From contig JAQGIP010000026.1 in assembly GCA_028291055.1 (NCBI GenBank), forward strand, positions 1-50,509: 50,509 nt of DNA, in the 5' to 3' direction. The stretch is from Caulobacter sp. Its GTDB lineage: Bacteria; Pseudomonadota; Alphaproteobacteria; Caulobacterales; Caulobacteraceae. Below, one piece after another: positions 1-9,397 of this stretch; positions within the stretch are counted from its first letter, which is position 1, and the number at the start of each line of letters is the position of its first letter. The position numbers and the translations under genes were made by a program. The notes beneath the pieces were generated by a model, which worked only from the letters and a program-made list of their open reading frames with translations, had not been told where the DNA came from and did not search any database.

Positions 1-2
1 AA

Positions 3-212
3 ACCAACGGCAAGGCCGAACGCTTCATCCAGACCGCGCTACGGGAATGGGCTTACGCTCACGCCTACACCACCTCAGACCAGCGCGCCGCCGAGCTGCC
101 TTACTGGCTACACCGCTACAACTGGCAGCGGCCACACGGCGGGATAAACTCCGCCACACCCATCAGCCGCCTCGGCCTAACCGAGGACAACCTGTTGAGG
201 CTCCACACCTAG
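3..212 (+). CDS. IS481-type transposase, C-terminal fragment (runs off left edge)
   Basis: An open frame enters from the left edge and stops at TAG 210-212; only the last 69 codons are visible. They read NGKAERFIQT, then ALREWAY, LHRYNWQRPH and TPISRLGL. This is the end of the DDE integrase core (the glutamate of NGKAERF is the third catalytic acidic residue in the family) and the short tail typical of IS481 transposases. Known role: cut-and-paste or copy transposition of its own IS. Whether the element is intact cannot be judged because its left part lies outside the window. I could not identify the right terminal inverted repeat; the DNA directly after the stop is a different, composite hairpin repeat. 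Confidence 0.85.
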   Translation, partial: TNGKAERFIQTALREWAYAHAYTTSDQRAAELPYWLHRYNWQRPHGGINSATPISRLGLTEDNLLRLHT

Positions 213-309
213 AGCGCTTTCCGGCGAAGTGGATACCGGTTCGCCGCCGAAAAGCGCGACAAGACAAATAGCTAGAGCACCGCTCCGATTCTATCGGAGC
301 GGTGCTCTA
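213..309. repeat. Composite hairpin repeat next to IS end, with strong 17-bp stem
   Basis: Two dyads follow the transposase stop. The first has an outer stem GCGCTTT (214-220) / AAAGCGC (251-257) and an inner stem GGCGAA (223-228) / TTCGCC (240-245) around GTGGATACCGG. The second is a perfect 17-bp stem 273-289 / 293-309 with loop TCT. From memory, GGCGAAGTGGATACCGGTTCGCC-like dyads are a widespread intergenic repeat in Rhizobiales and relatives; that is recollection, not a search. The second hairpin includes the stop codon of the minus-strand reductase gene (307-309) and could end its transcription, though no T-run is evident. Confidence 0.7.
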
Positions 310-864
310 TGCGAAGCGTCGGACCCAAACCCCCAGCGCTTCCATATATTTCCGGAGAAAAGTTCGTGTGGCGTCGTCGGTGAGATTGCCATCGGCGTCG
401 AACTTCTCATGCGCCCGGAACACCAGGATTTCCGGCTGGGGCATGCAGTAGGAGTTGGTGAACTCAAAGGCCTGGCGCAGCTGGCTCTGGCCGCGCGCCG
501 AGCCGGTCGCGCCGGGCGAGGCGCCGATGATCCCGATCGGTTTAGCGTTCAGCACCGCGTCACGCGGCGGCCGCGAGGCCCAGTCGACGGCATTCTTGGT
601 CACGGCCGGAACGCCGTGGTTGTACTCCGGCGTCACCATCAGCACCCCGTCGGCGGCCCGGATAGCGGCCTTGAAGGCGGCCACGGCCGGCGGATCGCCC
701 TGCGCCTCCACGTCGGCGTTGTAGAGGGATACGTCGATGAGGTCGAAGATCTCCACCGTCATGTCGGCGGGCGCCAGAGCCTTGGCGGCGGCCAGCAGCG
801 AGCGGTTGTAGGAGGCTTTGCGCAGGCTACCGGCGAAGCCGAGGATTCGGATGGGGGATGGCAT
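307..864 (-). CDS. NAD(P)H-dependent FMN reductase (ChrR/SsuE/azoreductase-like)
   Basis: 185-aa flavodoxin-fold protein of the NADPH-dependent FMN reductase family (PF03358), which reduces quinones, chromate or azo compounds with NAD(P)H through FMN. The phosphate-binding loop GSLRKASYNR is at residues 12-21 and the flavin-contact motif PEYNHGVPAVTKNAVDW at 79-95; length is normal. ATG 862-864 has AAGGAG a few bases upstream. It lies 151 bp downstream of, and in the same direction as, an HxlR regulator, with a glutathione S-transferase divergent from that regulator. Together these suggest quinone/electrophile detoxification. The exact substrate cannot be read from the sequence. Confidence 0.88.
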   Translation of the reverse strand: MPSPIRILGFAGSLRKASYNRSLLAAAKALAPADMTVEIFDLIDVSLYNADVEAQGDPPAVAAFKAAIRAADGVLMVTPEYNHGVPAVTKNAVDWASRPPRDAVLNAKPIGIIGASPGATGSARGQSQLRQAFEFTNSYCMPQPEILVFRAHEKFDADGNLTDDATRTFLRKYMEALGVWVRRFA

Positions 865-1015
865 GGGGTGGGACTCCTTGGCTTGATGATTAGCGCACGG
901 CGCCTAAGGGAGCGAGCTAGTCGGCCCTCCCTCAGCGCGAAGCGTCTCGGGGCCCAGGCTTCATTCGACGACCATCTCTGCACGATCACCGGTCTGTTCG
1001 ACGGAGTCGTTCAGA

Positions 1016-1450
1016 TCAGACGTTCCTCCGTCGCACGCCAATTTCATCGAGTGCGACGTCCTTCGCACAGCACTCGCATGCGAAGGTCTGTTTGATCACC
1101 CCCCCGCAACCCGCATGGACATAGTCGATCGGGCCTGGCTGTAACCATCGATCACCCCAGTCGTTCAGCGCGACAATGATAGACTTGAGACTCCGCCCCT
1201 TTTCAGTGAGCCGGTACTCACGCGCTTCCCCCGGCGGGGCGCCCAACACCATCAAGCCGTCAGCGACGAAGCTCTCCAATCGCTTGGTCAAGATGTTCGG
1301 CGCGATGCCAAGGCTACGCTCGAAATCGGAGAAGCGGGTGTGCCCGCGAAAGAGTGCGTCGCGGAGGATCAACAGGCTCCACCGCTCGCCCACCAGCTCC
1401 AGAGCGCCTGCGGCAGAGCAAGTCTGACCGGGATAATATCGTCCCAACAT
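1016..1450 (-). CDS. HxlR-family winged-helix transcriptional regulator
   Basis: 144 aa. Residues 11-100 form the HxlR winged helix: CSAAGALELVGERWSLLILR at 11-30, then the recognition region around SDFERSLGIAPNILTKRLE and the wing REYRLTEKG. Cys11 is at the position of the conserved N-terminal cysteine that senses diamide/quinones in Bacillus YodB-type HxlR proteins (established for the family). The C-terminus adds four cysteines (C115, C125, C127, C128), arranged like a possible metal or redox site. ATG 1448-1450 has AAGGA 7 nt upstream. It is divergent from the GST gene, and an inverted repeat in the shared promoter region (1472-1488) is its likely operator. Inference: thiol-based repressor of the two flanking detoxification genes. 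Confidence 0.88.
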   Translation of the reverse strand: MLGRYYPGQTCSAAGALELVGERWSLLILRDALFRGHTRFSDFERSLGIAPNILTKRLESFVADGLMVLGAPPGEAREYRLTEKGRSLKSIIVALNDWGDRWLQPGPIDYVHAGCGGVIKQTFACECCAKDVALDEIGVRRRNV

Positions 1451-1471
1451 TCTGCATCCTTACCATATTGT

Positions 1472-1511
1472 ACTTGCATCACGCAAGTTCGATTACTATC
1501 GTGACGCAAGT
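1472..1511. promoter_or_regulatory. Candidate HxlR operator between divergent genes
   Basis: ACTTGC (1472-1477) atcac GCAAGT (1483-1488) is a perfect 6-5-6 inverted repeat. A second copy of ACGCAAGT lies at 1504-1511, 23 bp from the first (1481-1488). The site sits in the roughly 100-bp region between the start codons of the HxlR gene and the GST gene and overlaps possible -35/-10 sequences on both strands. HxlR proteins bind such dyads as dimers. Assignment to this regulator is by position and symmetry only. Confidence 0.5.
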
Positions 1512-1558
1512 GGTCGGGGCCGCCTGGGTCGGCAGGACTTCAAAAAAGGGAGATGGGA

Positions 1559-2182
1559 ATGGGTGTCAAACTGTATGGCATGTCAGGCAGCCCCAATGTG
1601 CGCGGGGCGATGTTGGGTCTTGCCGAAAAAGGGGTGGACTACGAGTTGATCGAAGTATTGCCGCCCTTCAAGGCGCCCGAGCATATGGCGCGCAACCCGT
1701 TCGGCCGCGTGCCGGCGTTCGAACATGACGGCTTCATGCTCTACGAAACCCAGGCCATCCTGCGCTATGTGGATCAGGCCTTTTCGGGTCCGGCACTCCA
1801 GCCGGCGAGTGCGCACGAAGCGGCGCGCATGAACCAGATCCTCGGCATTATTGACTGCTATCTTTTCGAGTCCTGGAGCGGCGCCATCGGCTTCGAGCGG
1901 TTGATCGCAACGAGCTTCTTCGGCCGGCCCTGCGACCTTGTTCGGGTCGAGGCAGCCGTGCCCATGGCGCGCTGCTGTGCTGAGGCGATCGAGGCTCTGA
2001 TCTCAGCGCCCTACCTCGCGGGCGACACCTACAGCCTTGCCGACATTCGCCTCATGCCGCACTTCGACTGGCTTCGCCTGACGCCGGAGGGCGAGGCGAT
2101 CCTCGCCGGCAAAGGCAAGCTCGGCCAATGGTTCCAGCACGTGAGCGAGCGCCCGAGCGCCAAAAAGGTCCTGCAGCAGTAA
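1559..2182 (+). CDS. Glutathione S-transferase family protein
   Basis: 207 aa from ATG 1559, preferred over ATG 1553 because AGGGAG (1547-1552) would touch the earlier codon but lies 6 nt before this one. The N-terminal thioredoxin-like domain reads KLYGMSGSPNVRG at 4-16, then NPFGRVPAFEHDG and YETQAILRYVD (glutathione gamma-Glu binding region). The all-helical C-terminal domain contains the N-capping box region PYLAGDTYSLADIRLMPH. GSTs conjugate glutathione to electrophiles or reduce peroxides. Divergent from the HxlR regulator and likely controlled by it. A strong hairpin-plus-T-run follows at 2277-2313. Confidence 0.88.
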   Translation: MGVKLYGMSGSPNVRGAMLGLAEKGVDYELIEVLPPFKAPEHMARNPFGRVPAFEHDGFMLYETQAILRYVDQAFSGPALQPASAHEAARMNQILGIIDCYLFESWSGAIGFERLIATSFFGRPCDLVRVEAAVPMARCCAEAIEALISAPYLAGDTYSLADIRLMPHFDWLRLTPEGEAILAGKGKLGQWFQHVSERPSAKKVLQQ

Positions 2183-2276
2183 TTTCATCAAGCGAAGCAT
2201 CACAGCGGGCCGGCCGAGCGGGCTCTTGCCCACGGTTCGTTCCGTGTCACGGCTGCTTTGCAGAACTGGACGGGGC

Positions 2277-2313
2277 CGTGGCCGGTCAGTCTGACTGATT
2301 GGCCACGCCTTTT
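2277..2313 (+). terminator. Rho-independent terminator-like hairpin after GST gene
   Basis: A 14-bp stem, CGTGGCCGGTCAGT (2277-2290) against ACTGATTGGCCACG (2294-2307), contains two G-T wobbles and closes on loop CTG. It is followed by CCTTTT. It lies 95 bp past the GST stop. Position and the T-run fit an intrinsic terminator; the T-run is short. Confidence 0.6.
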
Positions 2314-2381
2314 CACGGCGCACGGGGATCGCGCCGACGGCGGGATTCCCTACTTGTCCCTGTCCGCGTCATCGTGCCCTC

Positions 2382-2409
2382 GGAAGGAGGAAGGAGGAAG
2401 GAGGAAGGC
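2382..2409 (+). repeat. Tandem 7-mer (GGAAGGA) x4
   Basis: Three copies of GGAAGGA plus a fourth ending in C lie in the 296-bp gap before the histidine kinase gene, about 70 bp upstream of its ATG. A 7-bp unit can change copy number by slippage. The repeat is purine-rich and Shine-Dalgarno-like but too far from the start to be the ribosome site. Confidence 0.75.
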
Positions 2410-2478
2410 GGGCCGGGTTAAATCCCCTCTCATACCTTCGCTGCTATATCGACGCCCGAGTCCAGTTCACGGAACCCG

Positions 2479-4874
<2,396 letters not shown>

Positions 4875-4878
<4 letters not shown>

Positions 4879-5675
4879 CCCGTCACCGCATAGATCATGA
4901 TCCCCGTGGCCACCGACAGGTTGAGGCTGTCGGCGCGGCCGCGCATGGGGATCTTGACGTTCACGTCGCAGACGGCGGCCAGTTCGGGGGGCAGGCCCTG
5001 TTGTTCGTTACCCATCAGGATGAGCGTCGGCGAGACATAGGCGGCGGACCTGTGATCGGTGGTGGCGGTGAGCAGGGTGCCGACCACGGAGCCGGGCCAG
5101 GACCCGCGCCAGGCGATGAATTCCTCCACCGTGGCGCGCGCGATCTTGACGGCGAAGAAGCTGCCCATGGTGGCGCGCACGGCCTCCACGGAGAAGGGAT
5201 CGCAGGTGTCGCCGACCAGGATGACGCCGCCGCAGCCGGCCGCGTCGGCGGTGCGGATGATGGTGCCGAGGTTGCCGGGGTCGCGCACGGCCTGCAGCGC
5301 CACCCAGCAGCTGTTGGACCTGGGGTCGATGGCGGTCAGGTCGGTGAAGGCCTGGGCGAAGACGCCGACCACGGCCTGGGGGTTTTCGCGGCGCGAGACC
5401 TTCTCGAGGATGTCGCGGTTGACCTCGATGACCTCGCCGCCGGCCTGGCGGGTGGCCTCGGCGGCGGCCTGCAGCAGCGGATGGTCGGCGGCGTCGCGGC
5501 CATACATCAGGATCCGGGGCGCATGGCCGAGTTCCACGGCCTCGGTGACGATCTTCAGGCCCTCGGCGATGAACTGGCCGGTTTCCTCGCGGACTTTACG
5601 CATATGCAGGGCGCGCACGGCCTTGACCGTGGCGTTGCTCAGCGAGGTGACGACGCGGGTTTCCGGATCAGTCAT
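4875..5675 (-). CDS. TrmH/SpoU-family RNA 2'-O-methyltransferase
   Basis: 266 aa from ATG 5675; an in-frame TTG lies one codon upstream, but GGGGAGA is better spaced for the ATG. The N-terminal RNA-binding domain (TSLSNATVKAVRALHMRK, FIAEGLKIVTEA) is followed by the SPOUT knot domain with NLGTIIRTADAAG, MGNEQQGLP and the SAM-loop motif IPMRGRADSLNLSVATGIM. Enzymes of this type methylate 2'-OH groups of rRNA (RlmB, TsnR) or tRNA; the exact nucleotide is not predictable here. The stop codons of this gene and the hybrid kinase overlap within CTAG at 4875-4878. Confidence 0.88.
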
Positions 5676-5689
5676 CAACTTCTCCCCAT

Positions 5690-5834
5690 CCGCTCATCCC
5701 GACGAAAGTCGGGATCCATGGGGCGGCGCAGACAAGGGCTCAGCAGAGGGGAATGCGTGGAGCCCGGCATATTGCGACCAATACCGCTCCGCAGACTCGG
5801 TATGGATCCCGACTTTCGTCGGGATGAGCGGAGC
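5690..5834. repeat. Paired inverted hairpin element, copy 1 (145 bp)
   Basis: Left end 5690-5724 (CCGCTCATCCCGAC-GAAA-GTCGGGATCC...) and right end 5801-5834 (...GGATCCCGAC-TTTC-GTCGGGATGAGC) are near-perfect reverse complements about 76 bp apart. Each end is also a stem-loop by itself (ATCCCGAC/GTCGGGAT, GAAA tetraloop on one strand). It fills the gap between two minus-strand methyltransferase genes. Member of the family described in the findings. Confidence 0.92.
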
Positions 5835-5844
5835 TTATTGGAAC

Positions 5845-6762
5845 TCACGTCCGGCTCCAGCGGGCGAAGAAGCTGAGGCCGATCTCGCGATCGCCCTCTT
5901 CCTGGACCAGGGCCAGTTCGCCCCAGTCGATGCGCCCGCCGCGTTGCGGCATCGAATCGGCCAGCAGGCCGGCCAGGGCGGGGCCGGAGATGCGCGCGGC
6001 GTAGGCGTTGAGGATCAGGAAGCCGGCGTTGTCCGACAGTAGGCCGGCGCAGAGGCGCACCAACTCAGGCACATCCTCGAACAGCCGCCAGACTTCCCCG
6101 GTGGGGCCGCGGCCGTATTTGGGCGGGTCCAGGATGATGCCGTCGTATTTCGACCCCCGGCGGTCCTCGCGCTGGACGTAGCGGCGCGCGTCCTCGCAGA
6201 TCCAGCGGACGGGCTTGTCTTCCATCCCGGACAGGGCGGCGTTCTCGCGCGCCCAGCCGATGGCCTTCTTGGAGGCGTCGACGTGGGTGACGGCCGCGCC
6301 GGCGGCGGCGCAGACCAGGCTGGCGACGCCGGTGTAGCCGAACAGGTTGAGGACGCGCGGGGGCTCGGATGCGCCGCGCGCCTGATTACGCACCGCCTGA
6401 TCCAGCCAGTCCCAGTTGGCGGCCTGTTCCGGGAAGAAGGCCAGGTGACGGAAGTTGGTGAAGCGGCCGTGGAATTTCACGCCGCGCCACGACAGCGGCC
6501 AGGTCTCGGCCGGCGGCTTGGAGAAGCGCCAGTGGCCGGCCTCTTCCTCGTCGCTCGGATCGAAGACGGCGTCGGCATTCTCCCAGGCTTCAGGGGCCAG
6601 ATGGGGACGCCACAGGCATTGCGGCTCGGGCCGCACCACGCGGTATTGGCCGTAGCGTTCGAGCTTCCTGCCGTCGCCGCTGTCGACCAGGGCATAGTCG
6701 GGCCAGGCAACGGTGCGCAGCGTCGAAGGCTCGGCGGCGATCTTGGGAGGTCCAGCGGTCAT
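5845..6762 (-). CDS. Class I SAM-dependent methyltransferase, RlmI-like (rRNA type)
   Basis: 305 aa from ATG 6762; a TTG lies directly before it. Motif I is RVLNLFGYTGVASL, followed by the acidic SAM ribose contact THVDASKKAIGWARENA; motif IV is ILDPPKYGRG. DPPK(Y/F) with the YTG motif is characteristic of the 23S rRNA cytosine-5 / RlmI-RlmK group. An N-terminal region (to about 120) rich in Trp and Arg probably binds RNA; no PUA domain is evident. Same orientation as the TrmH-type gene downstream, separated by repeat copy 1. The target nucleotide is not determined. Confidence 0.8.
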   Translation of the reverse strand: MTAGPPKIAAEPSTLRTVAWPDYALVDSGDGRKLERYGQYRVVRPEPQCLWRPHLAPEAWENADAVFDPSDEEEAGHWRFSKPPAETWPLSWRGVKFHGRFTNFRHLAFFPEQAANWDWLDQAVRNQARGASEPPRVLNLFGYTGVASLVCAAAGAAVTHVDASKKAIGWARENAALSGMEDKPVRWICEDARRYVQREDRRGSKYDGIILDPPKYGRGPTGEVWRLFEDVPELVRLCAGLLSDNAGFLILNAYAARISGPALAGLLADSMPQRGGRIDWGELALVQEEGDREIGLSFFARWSRT

Positions 6763-6900
6763 CAATCGCTCGATACGCGCTCAGATCGCGGGCCGTCCAG
6801 CCCCCGCTAAGCGTATCGCCTTGCGGCCATTGGGTGATTCACGTTTAGTGTCTGCACGGCGCGCGGCTTGGCGACAGGCGCGACGCGGCGACAAAAGGGG

Positions 6901-6930
6901 CCTGAACACCTCCGGGGGGAGGGGTTCAGG
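6901..6930 (+). other. Hairpin just upstream of TetR gene
   Basis: CCTGAAC (6901-6907) pairs with GTTCAGG (6924-6930), and CCTCC (6909-6913) with GGAGG (6918-6922), leaving one A/G mismatch and a GGGG loop. It ends 25 bp before the GTG start of the TetR gene. It could be a 5'-UTR structure, or a symmetrical DNA site for the TetR protein itself. No T-run follows, so a terminator is unlikely. Confidence 0.5.
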
Positions 6931-6955
6931 GCAGGAAACAAGACTGGGGTAGGCC

Positions 6956-7594
6956 GTGACGACAGTGCTGAAGAAGCCACAGAAGTCGGCCCGCAAGGCC
7001 AAGGGCGACGGCCATCTGCGCCGCGCCGAGATCCTGGACGCCGCCGAACGCATCTTCGTGGCCGAGGGCTATGAAGGCGCCACCATCCGCAAGATCGCCG
7101 ACGAGGTGGGGGTGTCCTCCACCGCCCTCTATATGCACTTCGCCGACAAGGACGCGATCCTGCTGGAGATCTGCGACCTGGCCATCGAGCGGCTGCTGAC
7201 CATCAACACCGAGATTTCCGCCCAGCCGATCGACGCGGTCAGCCGCGTGCGGCTGATGCTGGACGCCTACATGAGCTTCGCGCTGGAAAACCCCAACGCC
7301 TACCTGCTGGTATTCTGCGCGCCGGCGACCGGAGCCATCACCATGGAGCGCCAGGCGGCGACCCAGGGGCTGGGCGAGCGCTGCTTCGAGAAGTTCGCCG
7401 GCGTCGTGCATGAGATCGCCGCCGATGGGCGCCTGCGCACCGGAACGGCGCAGAGCGCGGCGCAGGCGCTGTGGGCGGGTTGCCACGGCCTGGTTTCCCT
7501 GCTCATCGTCAAGTCGGGCTTCCACTGGGCGCCGGCGGCTGAGCTGCAGGCGGTGATGCTGGACAGTCTGTTGTACGGGCTTGTCACGGACTGA
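6956..7594 (+). CDS. TetR/AcrR-family transcriptional regulator
   Basis: 212 aa from GTG 6956. The N-terminal HTH spans about residues 22-70 (RRAEILDAAERIFVAEGYEGATIRKIADEVGV, then SSTALYMHFADKDAIL), preceded by a basic arm of about 20 residues. The helical C-terminal domain (about 80-212) is the ligand-binding/dimer part; the ligand is unknown. The first possible start codons of the next gene (a periplasmic binding protein) overlap or abut its stop, so it appears to lead the ABC-importer operon. TetR control of a BtuFCD-type importer is unusual; regulation of its own operon is an inference from the overlap. Confidence 0.88.
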   Translation: MTTVLKKPQKSARKAKGDGHLRRAEILDAAERIFVAEGYEGATIRKIADEVGVSSTALYMHFADKDAILLEICDLAIERLLTINTEISAQPIDAVSRVRLMLDAYMSFALENPNAYLLVFCAPATGAITMERQAATQGLGERCFEKFAGVVHEIAADGRLRTGTAQSAAQALWAGCHGLVSLLIVKSGFHWAPAAELQAVMLDSLLYGLVTD

Positions 7595-7598
7595 CGTT

Positions 7599-8414
7599 TT
7601 GACGCCATTGAGAAGACTGGCCGCGGCGATCTCGCTCGCGGCGATGACGGCGTTCGGCGGTGTGGCGCAGGCCGGACCGCTCGTGATGTCCCTCGACCAA
7701 TGTTCCGACGAGTTCGTGCTGGCGCTAAGCCCACGCGAAGACATCGTCGGCCTTTCATACCGTGCGGACGATGGGGACAGCTGGCTCAGGGAGCAGGCCA
7801 GGGGGCTGCCGCTTCGCCGGGTCACGACCGAATCGGTGCTGGCGGCGGGGCCGCAGGTTGTAGTGCGGTTCTGGGGCGGGGATGCGCGGCTGTCCCAGAT
7901 GCTGACCCGGCGGGGCATGCGGGTGGTCAGCATCCAGGAGGCCAACGATTTCGAGGGCGTGCGGGCCAATCTGCGCATCGTGGCCGCCGCGCTGGACCGG
8001 CGCGAGGCCGGCGAGGCGCTGATCGCGAGCATGGACGCCAAGCTGGCCAGGGCGCACGGCGCCTGGGGCGGACGCAGCGGGGTCTATGTGACGCCCAGCG
8101 GGTTTACGGCGGGATCGGGCACGCTGGTCGACGCGATCATGGGCGCGGCCGGGATGAGCAACGGCGTGAAAACCCCAAGCTATTCACAGCTTTCCCTGGA
8201 AGAGCTCGTGCTGTCGCCGCCCGTCGCCATCATCATGGGCTTCTTCGACGGCTTCGCCCAGGTCAACGACCGCTGGGGGATCGGGCGCCACGGGGCGATG
8301 AAGCGGGTGATGGCCGGACGCGCGGTCGCCTCGCTGCCGGGGTCGGAGCTGGGCTGCCCCGGATGGTTCGCCGCCGATGGGGCGCTGTCGCTGGCCGAGA
8401 AGGCGCCGAAATGA
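7599..8414 (+). CDS. ABC transporter periplasmic binding protein (BtuF/FecB-like)
   Basis: About 271 aa. TTG 7599 is chosen because it begins a clean signal peptide (basic TPLRRL, hydrophobic AAAISLAAMTAF, cleavage after VAQA); TTG 7581 inside the TetR gene and TTG 7608 are alternatives. The mature part follows the two-lobe PBP fold: LVMSLDQCSDEFVLAL, then DIVGLS, then TTESVLAAGPQVVV, a long linking helix, and a second lobe. This family delivers corrinoids or ferric siderophores to FecCD-type permeases. Its stop overlaps the permease start as ATGA (8411-8414). No cobalamin riboswitch can fit upstream because the TetR gene is contiguous, so B12 versus siderophore is undecided. Confidence 0.85.
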   Translation: MTPLRRLAAAISLAAMTAFGGVAQAGPLVMSLDQCSDEFVLALSPREDIVGLSYRADDGDSWLREQARGLPLRRVTTESVLAAGPQVVVRFWGGDARLSQMLTRRGMRVVSIQEANDFEGVRANLRIVAAALDRREAGEALIASMDAKLARAHGAWGGRSGVYVTPSGFTAGSGTLVDAIMGAAGMSNGVKTPSYSQLSLEELVLSPPVAIIMGFFDGFAQVNDRWGIGRHGAMKRVMAGRAVASLPGSELGCPGWFAADGALSLAEKAPK

Positions 8415-9397
8415 ACCGGCTGACCTTCATCCTGCTGCTGACCGTAGCCCTGGTCCTGGTGGTCATCGCGGCCACCTTCCTGGGCGAGACGCCGCTGTCG
8501 CTGGCGCAATATTCGGAAGCCTTCGCACGGCCCCGTTCGGCGGTGGGCGAGGTGCTGTGGTCGATCCGTGCGCCGCGCGCCCTGGTCGCGGCCTTGGTCG
8601 GCGGTGGGCTGGGACTGGCCGGCGCGGCCATGCAGGGCCTGCTGAGGAACCCGCTGGCGGAGCCCGGCGTGCTGGGGGTGTCGTCGTTCGCGGGGTTCGG
8701 GGCGGCGCTGGCGCTGTCGCTGGGCCTGGCCTCGGTGGCCGGCATGGTCGAGGGCGCGGCGCTGATCGGCGCCCTGGTCGCCGGCGCCCTGCTGGTCGGA
8801 CTGGCGGCGCGGTTCAAGGAGCCGGAGACGCTGATCCTGTTCGGGGTGTCGCTGTCGGCCCTGGGCGGCGCGCTGACGGCGCTGGCCTTCAACCTTTCGC
8901 CCTCGCCGATCACCACGGCGGAGATGCTGTCGTGGCTGCAGGGCTCGGTCGCCAACCGCGACTGGGGCGACATCTGGCGCGCGGCCATTCCCATGGTGAT
9001 CGGGGCCGGGCTTTGCCTCTATTCGGGGCGCGGCCTGACCATGCTGACCCTCGGTGAGGAGACGGCGGCCATGTCCGGCCTGCCGATGGCGCGCTTAAGG
9101 GCCTGCGCGGTGGCGGGCGCGGCCCTGCTGGCCGGCGCGGCGGTGGCGGCGGCGGGGGTGATCGGCTTCGTGGGCCTGGCCGCGCCGCATCTGGTGCGGG
9201 CCGCCGTGAAGAATGATCCGGGCCGCACCCTGCTGCCCTCGGCCCTGGCCGGCGCGGCGCTGCTGGCGGCGGCGGACCTGGCGGCGCGGCTGATCCCGAC
9301 AGAGCAGGAATTGAGGCTGGGCGTGGTCACCGCCCTGTTCGGGGCGCCGCTGTTTGCGCTGGTGGCCTGGCGGGCGTCGCGGAGCTGGCGGACATGA
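8411..9397 (+). CDS. ABC transporter permease, FecCD/BtuC family
   Basis: 328 aa, about ten predicted membrane helices. Hallmarks: RAPRALVAALVGGGLGLAGA, MQGLLRNPLAEPGVLGVSS (substrate-channel helix region), LSWLQGSV, and the cytoplasmic coupling loop around AAGVIGFVGLAAPHLVR, which contacts the ATPase. Length and topology are normal for BtuC/FecD. The ATG overlaps the TGA of the binding-protein gene, and its own TGA overlaps the ATG of the ATPase gene (9394-9397), so the three are translationally coupled. Confidence 0.93.
   Translation: MNRLTFILLLTVALVLVVIAATFLGETPLSLAQYSEAFARPRSAVGEVLWSIRAPRALVAALVGGGLGLAGAAMQGLLRNPLAEPGVLGVSSFAGFGAALALSLGLASVAGMVEGAALIGALVAGALLVGLAARFKEPETLILFGVSLSALGGALTALAFNLSPSPITTAEMLSWLQGSVANRDWGDIWRAAIPMVIGAGLCLYSGRGLTMLTLGEETAAMSGLPMARLRACAVAGAALLAGAAVAAAGVIGFVGLAAPHLVRAAVKNDPGRTLLPSALAGAALLAAADLAARLIPTEQELRLGVVTALFGAPLFALVAWRASRSWRT

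Noticed and set aside
7561..7600. Cobalamin riboswitch before the BtuF-like gene
   Set aside because: Only a few bases lie between the TetR stop and the binding-protein start; no B12-box sequence is seen.
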